Assembly: GCA_014529385.2 (NCBI GenBank)
Contig: CM043942.1
Coordinates: 35,864,469 to 35,928,468 of the forward strand
Source: Adiantum capillus-veneris
Taxonomy: Eukaryota; Streptophyta; Polypodiopsida; Polypodiales; Pteridaceae
DNA: 64,000 nt
Reading direction: 5' to 3'
Part shown: positions 23,240-36,599 of the stretch, one piece after another
Layout: every line of letters starts with the position of its first letter
Position numbering within the stretch: the first letter of the stretch is position 1
Notes under the pieces: model-generated
Database searches by the model: none
The model's input: the letters and a program-made list of their open reading frames with translations, nothing else
What the model was told of the DNA's origin: nothing
Program-made: the position numbers and the translations under genes

Positions 23240-24765
23240 TACTTGTACCAATACTAGCACTAAAAAGCTTATCGGTTTCCCTGTAACCCCTTATAAATGA
23301 AACCATCTCTGAATATATGTTATGGTTTTTTACTACATCAGTATCATTATCAGTACCAGTACCAATACCAGCACTATACTAAGTTGGTGTATGACTTGTG
23401 GAAATAGTTGGCTACTTCTTTTGACTAACACTGAAAATCTAATACCGAAACCAGTATACCAGCATACCAGTATACATATATATATTATGGTTTTTTTACT
23501 ACATCAGTACCAGTACCAGTACCAGTACTAGTTAGTTTTTCTACTACATAAGTACCAGTACCAGTAGTACTAGTTAGGTTTTTTACTACATAAGTACCAG
23601 TGCCAATACTAGTTTTCACTACATCAGTACCAATCATTGATTGGTTTTCCTACAACCCCTTGTAAATAAAACCATCTCTGAATAAATGTTATGTTTTTTA
23701 CTACATCAATACCACTACCAATACTACCGATACTACTAGTACTACTAGTACTACCAGTACTATACTAAGTCGATGTATGACTTCTGGGAATAGTTGGCTA
23801 CTACTTCTTCTTGCTAGCACTGAAGATCTAAGACCAGCACCAATATACCAGTATACATATATTATCATGGTAAAACCATCTCTGAATATATGTTATGGTT
23901 TTTTACTACATGAGTACCAGTACCAGTACTATACTAAGTTGATGTATGACTTGTGGGAATATTTGGCTACTTCGTCTGACTAGCACTGAAGATATGAGAC
24001 CAATACCACTATACATATATATGTTATGGTTTTTACTACATCAATACCAGTATCAGTTATGGCTTTTTACTACATCAGTATTAGTACCAGTATATATATA
24101 TTTATATTTATTTATTTATTTATATATATATATGTTATGGTCTCTAACTACATGAGTACTACCGATACCAGTACTACGAGTACCAGTACTATACTAAGTC
24201 AATGAAACTTATGGAAATAGTTGGCTACTTCTTCTAACTAGCACTGGAAATCTAAGACCAGTACTTGTATACCCGTATTGCAATATAACGGGTACCAATA
24301 TACTAGTACCAGTATAACAATATGGCAGTATAGAAATCATGCATGTTCTTGACTATACTAAGTTGATGTATGACTGGTATGGTACCAATACTACCAGTAC
24401 TAGTACTTAGTGGTGAAATTCTGAGACCACTACTAGTATATCTATATACATATACCAATATTGCAATATAGCAATACCAGTATACCGATACTAATATAGC
24501 AGTATAGCAGTCTAGAACTCATGCATATTCTTGACTATATGAAGTCATTGTATGATTGTTATGGTACGTACCAAACTACCTGTACCAATACTAGCACTAA
24601 AAATCTGAGACCAGTACCAATATATATATACCAACATTGCAATATAGTAGTACCAGTACCAGTATAGCAGTATAGAACTCATGCATATTATTGACTATAC
24701 TAAGTCGATGTATGACTATTATGGGTATAGTTGGCTACTTCTTCTGACCCTTATCTCATGAAAGC
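23240..24765 (+). repeat. Degenerate TACCAG-rich tandem array (~160-180-bp monomers)
   Basis: Units combine a (TACCAG)n-like stretch, a block GACTATACTAAGTCGATGTA, a block TTGGCTACTTCTTCTGAC, and GCAATATAGCAGTATAGAACTC followed by ATGCAT. CATGCAT recurs at 24338, 24520 and 24680, giving spacings of 182 and 160 bp. The array is more diverged and irregular at its left. The same units appear inverted at 36600-37430 and direct at 38600-38930. Tyr-Gln frames in it are artefacts. Confidence 0.8.
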
Positions 24766-24995
24766 TTGTAAAGCACAAGGGGCTCCATATGGTTTTCTCC
24801 TCTTAAATGAAACCATCTCTGAATATATGATTAGCTTTACCTTTTTTATTATTTATCTTTAAAAGAATCTAGTTGGGTGACATCTATAACATGTGGGATA
24901 TCCATGCATCAATTGCATACGATACCAATGCTAACTAAAAGTTGTGTTGTCTCCATGGCTCGCCCACCCAAGAGCAAACCATTGTCTCAAGCAAA
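24500..24995 (+). repeat. Segmental duplicate, copy 1 (partner 38690-39170)
   Basis: The two segments share the array end plus about 250 bp of unique flank, for example AAGCACAAGGGGCTCCATAT, TATGATTAGCTTTACCTTTT and CTAACATGTGGGATA-like blocks, at roughly 90% or more by eye. Confidence 0.85.
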
Positions 24996-25183
24996 GAAGG
25001 AAACATTTGAGGAGATTCTAGGTAATGCAAGGGAGAATATAAGCTTTAGCAAAGGGAGTCTTACAGGCTCTCCTAAAAAGAAGTCACATTTCTAATTTGG
25101 ATACCCCCCAAATATCCCCTTCCACACCAGTATACCACCATATCGCCTTTCCACATCAACATACAGTGTCCGAGCTGGAGTGA

Positions 25184-25188
<5 letters not shown>

Positions 25189-25254
<66 letters not shown>

Positions 25255-25284
25255 AGAAGAAGAAGAAGAAGAAGAAGAAGAAGA
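25189..25284. repeat. (GA)n-(GAA)n purine microsatellite
   Basis: About 31 GA units change to about 11 AAG units, giving ~95 bp of pure purine on the plus strand. Confidence 0.97.
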
Positions 25285-25552
25285 GAATTTTTAACGCCGT
25301 GGGAAGCTATCCCAAGGGACCTCAAAGATCTATCCGATGAGAGTTTAACTTAAGACTTGTTATTCAAGAGGGAAACGGCATAACCAATCTACCACACTTG
25401 GGTGATAGAAAGGTTATACCATTTTCCTCTTCTTATTAACTTTTCCCTTCCCTCCCTTGCTTGCAATCAACTTTGCCCTTCCCTCCCTTGCTTGCGCTAG
25501 GCGCTCCCGCGACACAGAATGAACACACAACTATGTAGTCCCTACACTCCAT

Positions 25553-25554
<2 letters not shown>

Positions 25555-25628
<74 letters not shown>

Positions 25629-25735
25629 GATGTTGATGCTGATGTTGATGCATGCATGATGGCTCCTCCTTCTTTGTAGACCCCACAAAAGGCACCCTCA
25701 GCAGACGCGAGAGAGAGAGAGAGAGAGAGAGAGAG
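25555..25735. repeat. Two (GA)n arrays with short spacer
   Basis: Arrays lie at 25555-25626 and 25709-25735. The spacer contains a short TGATGTTGATGCTGATGTTG imperfect repeat. Confidence 0.95.
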
Positions 25736-25931
25736 TCTGTATCGTCTTGTAGTTGCCTTGCCCTCCTAAACTGCTTTGTGCTCAACCAACCTCTGAAGCA
25801 AGACTACTCAAGCACATGTTTGTGAAGAAGAGAGAAGTCAATGAGTGGGAGCAAGGACGTTCTAGATACGATGCAGAGAAGGTCAGTGAGGGGGAGCGAG
25901 AGGGTTCTAGAAAGAGAGACAGCTTTGTCGT

Positions 25932-25935
<4 letters not shown>

Positions 25936-25972
<37 letters not shown>
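25936..25972. repeat. (GA)n microsatellite
   Basis: About 18 GA units. Confidence 0.95.
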
Positions 25973-25974
<2 letters not shown>

Positions 25975-26184
25975 TTGCCTCATTCTGAAGGGAAAAGAGA
26001 GGGCATCTCAAAAAATGCCTCAACTTGGCCTTTTTCCAAATGGACCAAACATATTGAGCAAATTTGGCTCTTTTGGAAGTTGGATAAAAACTTAGCATGA
26101 GTATAATGGATCATCCATAAACAGATGGATCAAAGTGACACGGTTAACCAAACCTTAGAAGATAATCTTCAAGCATATCATCCT

Positions 26185-26520
26185 ATCACACTATCTTCTA
26201 ATGCTCCTTGCGTTGCCATGTGCCACATGGCACAAGCTAATGCAAGGAGCATTCCAAAAGGGCGAATGGAGGCCAAGCGATTTCAAATTTCCCATCATGC
26301 TCTCTCCTCTCCCACCGCATGTTCTTTCCCTCTCTCCCTACTGTTGTGTTTCCAAATTACACCCTGAATCATTGCTAGTATCATGTTATTTCCCTCTCTC
26401 CCTAATGTTGTGTTTCCAACAGATGCCCCGCATCAATGCTATTGTACTATCATACTATCTTCTAATGCTCCTTGAGCTGCCATGTGCCACATGGCACAAG
26501 CTAACGCATTAGGAAGAGGA
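26185..26520 (+). repeat. Dispersed hairpin repeat, copy 1 (with second partial hairpin)
   Basis: The core hairpin is AATGCTCCTTGC...GCCATGTGCCACATGGC...GCAAGGAGCATT, with outer arms of 12 bp and an inner near-perfect palindrome. It is followed by GAGGCCAAGCGATTTCAAAT and duplicated CCCTCTCTCCCTACTGTTGT stretches. A second, decayed hairpin is at about 26463-26510. Related copies are at 35355-35720 and 39165-39480. Confidence 0.85.
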
Positions 26521-27149
26521 TGGGGTGTAGGAGGGCCTCTTTATTTGCCATGAGCTTATGGAGGTGATTAACATTTTGAGGAATAGGTGTACGCCATGTG
26601 TGCAAGAATGGTGGGTGTGTAAGAGATGTGTAAGAGTGGTCAAAGGATGCACTTTTCTCCCCAAAAGGGAGGTGTAAATTTTTATGATTTTTGGCCTTAC
26701 ATAACTCCCACATATGATCTCCGATTTGAGCGGAGATCATTGATCTGCAATCTACGTGTCGAGCTCTTTCCATAGATATGCTAAATGATATGGTTTTACC
26801 CGCTAGATTTTAAATTCCACTTTGGGGGAAAACTTTCAAATCAAATAAACTAGCTGTCTTGCATGTTTACTTGGTGAGCCTAAGGAGCTTTTTCTGAACG
26901 AGGCCAAGGGGTTGAGCCACTTGGCTCAATCCCATCCTCCAGTAAGAAATAAATCTGATGGTTCAGATTGCGCTTCTTTTCTGTTTTTCCTCAAAAGCTT
27001 TGGACATAAGTCTGATATCTTCTTTGCTTACGATTGATTTATTGCAGCTCGGCAACGCGTTCCAGCCTTGAAAATCACCAGCGCGATATGATCCCATAAC
27101 TTTGGCAGCGCTCTGTCTACAACCAGATAGTAGACCTCTCTCTACACAC

Positions 27150-27223
<74 letters not shown>

Positions 27224-27390
27224 ACCTAGTAGACAGCAGTCCACTCTTTTGATCATAACTTCTTCATCCGAACTCCGATTTGGGTGATCTATAGCCTCAA
27301 TCGAAGAGCACAAAGTCCTCTACGCATTGATGTAAAGACATAAATTTTCAGAGTTATGGAAGGCGTTTTTGTAGCAGCATTTCTGAAGTG
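26521..27390. other. Spacer and probable LINE-3 5' UTR
   Basis: No supported gene. A (CT)n array occupies 27153-27221. The following ~180 bp, leading into ORF1, is probably the LINE-3 5' untranslated region, but the exact start was not found. Confidence 0.4.
27153..27221. repeat. (CT)n microsatellite
   Basis: About 34 CT units, located just upstream of LINE-3. Confidence 0.97.
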
Positions 27391-27434
27391 AACAGGTTCA
27401 ACAAAATTGATTCTCATCTCCTATTTTACATACA

Positions 27435-28348
27435 ATGTCTTCCGGCACTCGCAAGGGTCCTTCTTCTTCAACAAGGTCCACCCAACTAACGACACAACCA
27501 CCCAACTAACGACATCGAAAACCATGATCATGGCATACTTGGTATCATTGCAAGAGACCGTAAACAAACAAGGCGAAGACTTACGAGCACTTGCAATGGA
27601 GAATGGCACACTAAGGGTTCTTGTGGTTGAGAATGAGAATCTCAAGAGGACACTTGAGATGCAAACAACACGTTTAATGCAACTTGAAGAGGAAGTCAAG
27701 GAATGTAAACGCTCTCTTGTGGACTTGAATGCTTTGAAGGAGCGGATGAGCAAAGTAGAGCATGACCATGTATTGAAAGAGGAGAAATTTGACACTATGA
27801 GCCGGGATGTATGCGACATGAAAAATGTATGCACAAACAAGTCTTGGGCTGATGTATGTGGTAGCAATGTGGTTTCTAATTCCTCACTCATGCAAGCTAT
27901 GGTTCAAACAAAGAATGTTGAGAATGTGGATGTGGAGGAGTTGAAGGAACGGGAGCGACGTTCCAAGAACATTGTTATTCGTGGAATTCTCGAAGAGAAG
28001 TTAGAGACACCTCCTTCTCTTGCCATTGTTATTGAAGATTTCTTCAAAACCCACTTTGGCATGTCCGGAGTTATGGTCTATGGAGCACATAGAGTGGGGA
28101 AGCAAGGAGCTCCTCGCTCGGAAGAACGGCCAATTGTATGCACCATGCCGGATGAGACCAAGCGAAAGATTATCCTTGATAATAGTTGGATCTATTTGAG
28201 GGATACAAAATGTTTTGTATGTGAAGATTGCACTATTAAGCAACAAAATATGCGTCGCAAGGCATATGAGGAAAAGAATAATAAAAACAAGGAGATCTCT
28301 CATGAAGAAAATGTGCCCAAGGAGGAGGCAAGTCTCTCAAGCAAATAG
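27435..28348 (+). pseudogene. LINE-3 ORF1: coiled coil and RNA-binding-like protein
   Basis: The best start context is ATG at 27435 (MSSGTRKG), but a 20-bp tandem duplication at 27478-27517 throws that start out of frame with the main ORF. The long frame itself runs to 28348. Residues about 45-120 form a heptad-rich helix (ENENLKRTLEMQTTRLMQLE). Next come ERERRSKNIVIRGI and then VMVYGAHRVGK, RPIVCTMPDETKRKII and QQNMRRKAYEE. This layout resembles the coiled-coil, RRM and C-terminal organisation of L1/CR1-type ORF1 proteins. It has no DUF4283 domain or zinc knuckle. It would act as an RNA chaperone in the element RNP. Confidence 0.72.
27478..27517. repeat. 20-bp tandem duplication near the ORF1 start
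   Basis: CCACCCAACTAACGACA recurs with a 20-bp period (27478 and 27498). Because 20 is not a multiple of 3, the duplication disconnects the ATG at 27435 from the downstream ORF1 frame. Confidence 0.9.
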
Positions 28349-28376
28349 GGATGCATGACCTATGAGACCGAGTTAC

Positions 28377-28564
28377 AATTGAAAATATGCTTTTGAAATT
28401 GTAATGGATACCCATGGAATGCGGGGGTTGGCATTGATGAACTAACAAGCAAAGCCGATGTTGTACTTCCAATTGAAAATATGCTTTTGGAATTGTAATG
28501 AATACCCATGAAATGCGGGGGTTGGCATTGATGAACTAACAAGCAAAGCCGATGTTGTACTTCT
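28377..28564. repeat. 94-bp tandem duplication over the endonuclease N-terminus
   Basis: AATTGAAAATATGCTTTTG recurs at 28377 and 28471, and the copies remain nearly identical up to GATGTTGTACTTC. Each encodes a version of ICF-NCNGYPWNAGVGIDELT (the first residues of the endonuclease). Confidence 0.93.
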
Positions 28565-29306
28565 TGTTGAAACTTGGGAGCATGATACACAAAGGATTAA
28601 CGGCTTGGAGGATTACAATATACATTCATTGATGTGGTCAAAGAATCTCAAGCAACGAAGAGGACAAGGAGGGTTAGCATGTATGGTTAAGAAAGGATTG
28701 GAAGATTTTGTATCAATTGTGAAAGATGACAAGTACAAACGTTATGTATGGCTGAAAATTATGACACCAAAAAGAGCACCCATTTTTGTAGCCGGTTGCT
28801 ACATTCCTCATCATGATTCTCCCTTTTATGCTTGCATGGATAGAGATCAACCATTTTTTGATTTGGAAGAGGACATTGCTTATTTCAAAGGTGAAGGTGA
28901 TGTTATTATATTTGGGGATATGAATGCTCGCACAAAAACATTGCAACATGATACTCAACAATTTGATATGCCATACATTTCAAGGGAGTTGGAGGAAGTT
29001 CACTTGTATGATCGTACTTCAATGGATGAGAAAGAGCTGGATCACTATGGAAAGTTACTTTTACACATGTGTAATAGCACGGGTATGCTCATTGCCAATG
29101 GTATATCTTTGTGGAGTGGAACCAATGGATTTACATGTAGGAGACATAATGGGGATAGTGTGATTGACTATATGCTACTCTCTGAAGCCATTATGTATCG
29201 CATAAAGAGTTTTATGTTTGGTCAATGGACCCCGGAATCCGACCATCGCACCTTATGTATTGACCTTTCATGTGGAGAAGCAACTAAGCATGATAATCTC
29301 AGATAA
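28471..29306 (+). pseudogene. LINE-3 ORF2 endonuclease domain
   Basis: The domain begins in the second copy of the 94-bp duplication with WNCNG-like residues and ADVVLLVETWEHD (catalytic Glu). It continues with GGLACMVKKGL, the GDVIIFGDMNART block, GFTCRRHNGDSVIDYMLLS and finally TPESDHRTLCIDL (SDH). These are the APE-type endonuclease motifs of non-LTR elements. The frame ends at a TAA after DNLR (29304-29306), where ORF2 should continue. The domain would nick target DNA. Confidence 0.82.
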
Positions 29307-29330
29307 AGGAAAGAGAAGTTATCACTATGG

Positions 29331-29965
29331 ATGGATTTCAAACGGGCACCAATGTACATTGAAATGGTTGAGCAAAAATTATGGATGACAAAGCTTCAAT
29401 GTGATGCACCATTGGAAACTAAATGGGAAGCTTTCAAGAAAGCTATTTGTTCTTGTGCGGAAGAATGCTTTGCCATAAAGCATCTCCATGGTATCAACAA
29501 AGATAGATCACGCAAAAGGTGGTTTGATAAAGAATGTCAAGATGCTCGAAAGTCCTTGATAAAGCTTGATGCAACTATGGACAAAGACAACTATCAAAGT
29601 CATTTGCATACATACAAGGCATTGATTCAAAAGAAGAGAAGAAGATGGGAAGTAAAGCAACAAGAATTTCAAGTCCAAGAAAAGGCAAATGGATGTGGAA
29701 GATTTTGGAGAAACTTGAGAGGCAAGCGGGTTGAGAATTTTGGTAACTTGAGTCTAGTGGATATGTACACACATTGTAGGCAATTATATGAGCAAGCAAA
29801 TACTGAAAAAATACCATTTTATGGTTCACTCCCATGTATGCCGTCTTTTTTTACTATTGAGGATGTATGCGGTGGGCTTGAAAAGTTGGCCACTCGCAAA
29901 GCGGAGATCTTCAAGGTATCAAGCCGGAGATCATCAAATGGACGGGAGATTTTACCCATGAGTGG
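29331..29965 (+). pseudogene. LINE-3 ORF2 connector
   Basis: A charged helical stretch (DFKRAPMYIEMVEQ, RSRKRWFDKECQDARKSL, HTYKALIQKKRRRWE) matches the typical connector between endonuclease and RT, including the RWFDxECxxAR pattern seen in several non-LTR clades. A one-base deletion near 29905-29912 shifts the frame just after KLATRKA. Confidence 0.7.
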
Positions 29966-30935
29966 ATGTGTGATATGTTCAACCTTGCACTTCAACATGG
30001 TATGCTTTATGATTGGAGTACTAATTGGGTTAAGCCTTTGCATAAAGGAGGGGATGTAAAGAATGTAAGCAACTACCGGACTATAATGATTGGGTCTCTT
30101 ATGGCAAAGTTGTTAGGGTGCATAATGGAGATGAAATTGAGTGATTGGGCTGAAGAGAATGACAAGCGTGCAAAGGGACAAGCGGGTTTTCGTCGATGCC
30201 ATAGCACCATTGATCATCTTGTCACTCTTCGTGTTCTCATGGAGGAAAGTCGGTTGAAAGGCAAGTGATTGTATTGTTGTTTTAGTGGACTTTAAGAAAG
30301 CCTTTGATATGATTCCACGTAACAATTTGTGGAGAAGGATGGAAGAACACCAAGTGCCAAGTGAGTTTATGCTTGCGGTTTCTCGAATCTATGAGAAGGT
30401 GATTTGTCAAATGCGCATGGGAAGAGAAATTTCAGAAATTTTTGTAAGCACTATTGGGGTTAAACAAGGATGTCCATTGTCACCAACTCTCTTTGGTCTA
30501 TGCATCGATCAATTGGAACAAATGGTACTTGACTTTATGCAAGAAGAAGGCATTGAAGAGGTCACTATTTGCAATGCGGTAATCATGCTTTTGTTGTATG
30601 CAGATGATGTAGTGCTTCTAGCACACACTTTAGAAGATGCACAAAAGCTTATGGTTGTCCTTGAGAACTTTTGCTTGCATAGTGGGCTGATTGTAAATGA
30701 ATCCAAAACAAAGGTTATGCTTGTGAAAACCAACCATAAGGAGAAGCCATGCATTGTGTACAACAACGAGACACTTGAAGTTGTTGAGAGCTTTAAGTAC
30801 CTTGGCCTTGAGGTTCCATCCAATCACAAGTGGCATGAATGTGCTATGCGTCGTTTGGAAGCGGGAAAGAGAGCATATTATGCATTTGAGAACATGCGTA
30901 ATGCGGGAAACATCAAGTGTTGGGTTCTCAAGTAG
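29905..30935 (+). pseudogene. LINE-3 reverse transcriptase
   Basis: The motifs in order are WVKPLHKGGDVKNVSNYRTI, GQAGFRRCHSTIDHLVTLR, VDFKKAFDMIPRNNLW (motif A), GVKQGCPLSPTLFGLCIDQL (motif B), LLLYADDVVLLAHT (motif C at 30597-30608) and LIVNESKTKVMLVKT, then FKYLGLEV. All catalytic residues are present. Frame breaks occur at about 30265, where TGA follows LKGK, and at 30933 (TAG). YADD with FGLCIDQLE is unlike the F-ADD of the plant L1 copies here and points to another LINE clade, which I cannot name from motifs alone. Confidence 0.88.
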
Positions 30936-31845
30936 TATCTTTTTGATGCATTGGTGACACCTGTTCTTCATTATGGAGTTGAAGTGTGGGGCGGGAGCAT
31001 CTCAAAGTCTACTTGGAAAGATTTTGAGAATGTCCAAAAGCGTTTTCTTACAAACTTTCTCCAAGTTAAGACACAAACACCATATATGCTCCTACTTCTT
31101 GAGTCGGGATCTCTTCCAATTGAGGTTATGGGCATGGAAAGGGTTGTGGAGTACATGATAAAGATGCGTCAAAACCCCTCACATCGACTTCCTACAATTG
31201 CATGGGAAGCAAGCAAAAAAGTTCAAAAGACGCATAAAAGCAAGATCTTGAGCACGGGATGGATGCAAGACATAAAGAAGTGGTTTGGGAGATGGGATGC
31301 ATTACACTTGCTACATGATGCTTCAATTGACTCTCAAGTGAATGAAGCTTTTCTACAACGCCAATGTACTACGGCTTGGGAGAAATCCGGAGGGTCACGC
31401 TTCATACATTACACCACCTATATTGCCCCCAACTACAAAACCATGTTCTTCGCTGAGAGAGGAAACCGTACTCACATTACATGCTTGAGCCTATTCCCTT
31501 GTCCGCGATATGCACTATCGCAGCAATTCGGCTTAGCTCCGCTCCCATTTCCTTCGATGCGAGATAGGGCGTTGGGGCAATCGAGAAGAGTCAAATCAAT
31601 TGTGCACATTATGCTCACTGCAAGTTCGAGAGTCTGAGTACCACACACTACTAGAGTGCTCAGCTTTTGATCACATCCGAACTTGCTTCTCTCACATTTT
31701 CAGCCATAACTTAGACCTACACACTTTCTTCTCCCAGCCAAAGTGTGGGCTCTCCATTGCGACTCTCATCACTACAATTTTGGAGCATCGAGAGTCACTC
31801 ATCAGCCATACACATACTACATCACATGTAACTTTGGTTCCATAG
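30936..31845 (+). pseudogene. LINE-3 ORF2 C-terminal region with zinc-binding site
   Basis: After the TAG at 30933 the same frame continues FDALVTPVLHYGVEVWGGS and FENVQKRFLTNFLQVKT, the thumb-side region of many non-L1 LINEs. A frame change near 31600 then gives CTLCSLQVRESEYHTLLECS, a C-x2-C...H-x4-C zinc-binding motif. The stretch between, about 31440-31600, reads poorly and may hold an additional frameshift. Confidence 0.72.
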
Positions 31846-31873
31846 GTCATATTTGACCTCCGAGGACGATAAT

Positions 31874-34560
<2,687 letters not shown>

Positions 34561-35048
34561 CTAGAAATATGTCTCTACTGCGCGACGGCATACCTCACAT
34601 ACATAGCGATAAACGAGGTCGATAGATAATGAAATAGACACCCATGTTTCCCCCACTTCTGTATTACTGTTGGGTGCTTTGTCATCGGAGCAGCAACAAC
34701 AAGGCTTAGCAACATTGTATCTATAGTCCATTGTCAATTCAAGATACCAACCACGAATCAGTATCCTCTCTCTATCGATGAGACCGATGAGCGACATTTG
34801 GACATAAAAGAGGCAGATATTATAATTATAGACGATCTATACATGTTAACCCAACAACTTTTGACCTTATTGTAAGACAAAATATCAATGTAACAAGCAG
34901 TAAATTGGCAAATCCCTTTAACAACAAATGTGTTCTCTTGCTCGGTGATCTTCCCAACTACCCCCAATTTGTAGTCACGCAAACGAGAGCTTTGTAACAC
35001 ATGCCATATCACAAGCTCGGTCCACTGGCTACATTCTACTTTGTACAA
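34561..35048 (-). other. Two minus-strand open frames, unrecognised
   Basis: Frames 34758-35048 (96 codons) and 34561-34797 (78 codons) overlap and could be parts of one frameshifted ORF. The first reads VECSQWTELVIWHVLQSS and then GVVGKITEQENTFVVKGICQ; the second contains a Cys cluster (PCCCCSD). I recognise no family. Composition is ordinary for a protein, unlike the low-complexity frames nearby, so a real but decayed gene or transposon part is possible. Confidence 0.25.
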
Positions 35049-35354
35049 TATGTCATGCTCTATAAGATGTGCAATGGATCCTAAATTGCTTCAATTATTC
35101 ACCATTTCTTGTGAAAGAAACCAGTCATAGATAAGATCAATTGTACCTTGGGTGCATGTATTATAGATAAAGTGCATGTGCTAAAAGTCAATTTGCATAT
35201 ATCCTGTTATATTCTATATATCTTATATAGCAAGGCCCACCAAGCAAGACTAGTTGAATTCAAAAGTTTTCCTTTGATTACTTTCTTAATAATATAGGTT
35301 TGAATTTCTTGAACTGCCAAATAAAGAGGCCCTTCTAGACCCCATTCTCTTCCT

Positions 35355-35720
35355 AATGGCATGGAGCATTCCAAAAGCGGGAATCGAGGCCAAGCAATTT
35401 CAAATTTCCCATCCTTCTCTCTCCTCTCCCCCCGCACGTTCTTTCCCTCTCTCCCTATTGTTGTGCTGCCAACTGACGCCCCACATCATTGCTAGTATCA
35501 TGTTCTTTTCCTCTCTCCCTACTGTTGTGTTTCCATCAAACATCCCACAGCAATGCTATCGTACTATCATACTTATCTTCTAATGCTCCTTGCGCTACCA
35601 TGTGCCACATGGCACAAGCTAATGCAAGGAGCATTCTAGAAGGGGGGATGGAGGCCAAGCGGTTTCAAATTTCCCATCCTAGTCTCTCCTCGCCCCCCGC
35701 ACGTTCTTTGCTCTCGGGTG
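35355..35720 (+). repeat. Dispersed hairpin repeat, copy 2
   Basis: Blocks are shared with 26185-26520 and 39165-39480: GAGGCCAAGC-(A/G)-TTTCAAAT, TTTCCCTCTCTCCCTA(C/T)TGTTGTG, GACGCCCC(A/G)CATCATTGCTA and the hairpin AATGCTCCTTGC...GCCACATGGC...GCAAGGAGCATT at about 35581-35634. The GAGGCCAAGC segment occurs on both sides of the hairpin. Confidence 0.85.
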
Positions 35721-36599
35721 GGACAGTCTTGATTTTCAACCGACTCAAGGCTAAGCTCAACACAACTTTCTCAAACACTGAGGTCCTCATATCATGGGAT
35801 CAAACTCCTATGAATATATTTTTAATATTTTGTTCTCCAAAGTTTTTTTCAAGCATGCCAAAAAAGTAAATTCATCTTTGGAGAATAGCTTTCTATTCAC
35901 AAGACTTTTGAGGTCCCTTAGGGACACTTGTCTTGCAAAAAAAATTGAATGACCTTCACTGTTTGGGTACTAAGGCCTTTAGGAGGCCAAAAATGGTGCA
36001 CACATGAGAACTTGTGCAAGGTAAAAGTTTTGGATCCTGAAAAATGGAGGCCATCTCTATGGCTTAGTGCTCTTAATCATTGTCGTTGTTCCCACAATCC
36101 TTGCCTCCCTCATGTCCACTCTCTAACGTCCCCAACAAATCGCATACTTGTAAGTGAAAAAAAAATTAAACACTTGTTGACAAAGGCACGTGCTCACAAC
36201 ATGATTTTTTGCATGATAGTTGTCTTCTCTTATTGAGCACTGCATTGTCAATTTCATGCACCTTCCTTGCACCGCTCGCCCCTACATTGTCAAACACAAG
36301 AGAACTGCAGCCTGAGTACACTCCTACACAACCTCGCTACCTGAGACATTGCTTGGAATCTGGCACACCTCTCCACTTGCCTTGGTGCCCTAGTGCATGC
36401 TTTCAAAGACACCTCCATATCGTCCACGGCCAAACCAAGACACAAAAGTTAAAACAAGTAAACACACACAATAACTTGAATCCAGAGTTTCACGTGCACA
36501 CTAATCCACACATACACCCATGCACATGCTTGCAAATCTGGTAACACTAACTCTGCTCCCTTCGGTAGAGAATGTAGCAAAAGGATCTTGTGAACCGCC
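35721..36599. other. Unassigned, no supported gene
   Basis: Short frames only. The plus-strand frames at 35949-36236 and 36209-36544 show no recognisable motif. No RNA gene seen. Confidence 0.4.

Larger units (their letters stand above)
24996..26119. other. Microsatellite-rich spacer, no supported gene
   Basis: The region contains (GA)n at 25189-25250 passing into (GAA)n to 25284, then (GA)n at 25555-25626, 25709-25735 and 25936-25972. An imperfect repeat CCCTTCCCTCCCTTGCTTGC occurs twice near 25443-25495. Reading frames spanning these are Ser-Leu or Arg-Glu artefacts. Confidence 0.8.
27390..31850 (+). mobile_element. LINE-3: near full-length non-LTR retrotransposon, YADD type
   Basis: The element carries ORF1 (coiled coil plus RNA-binding-like region), then ORF2 with APE-type endonuclease, reverse transcriptase (YADD) and a C-terminal CCHC-like zinc site, all on the plus strand in the standard order. 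Several frameshifts and stops make it inactive. ORF1 type and RT motifs differ from the plant L1 elements elsewhere in this window (LINE-1, -2 and -4). It is bracketed by (CT)n arrays at 27153-27221 and 31879-32009. No unambiguous target duplication or poly(A) was found. Confidence 0.88.

Noticed and set aside
23322-24155. Tyr-Gln and Leu-Val-Pro rich small proteins
   Set aside because: They come from TACCAG-type repeats read in different frames, with no start context or conservation.
23240-24765. CRISPR-like array
   Set aside because: Repeats are degenerate, without constant repeat/spacer structure, and the sequence is clearly plant nuclear.
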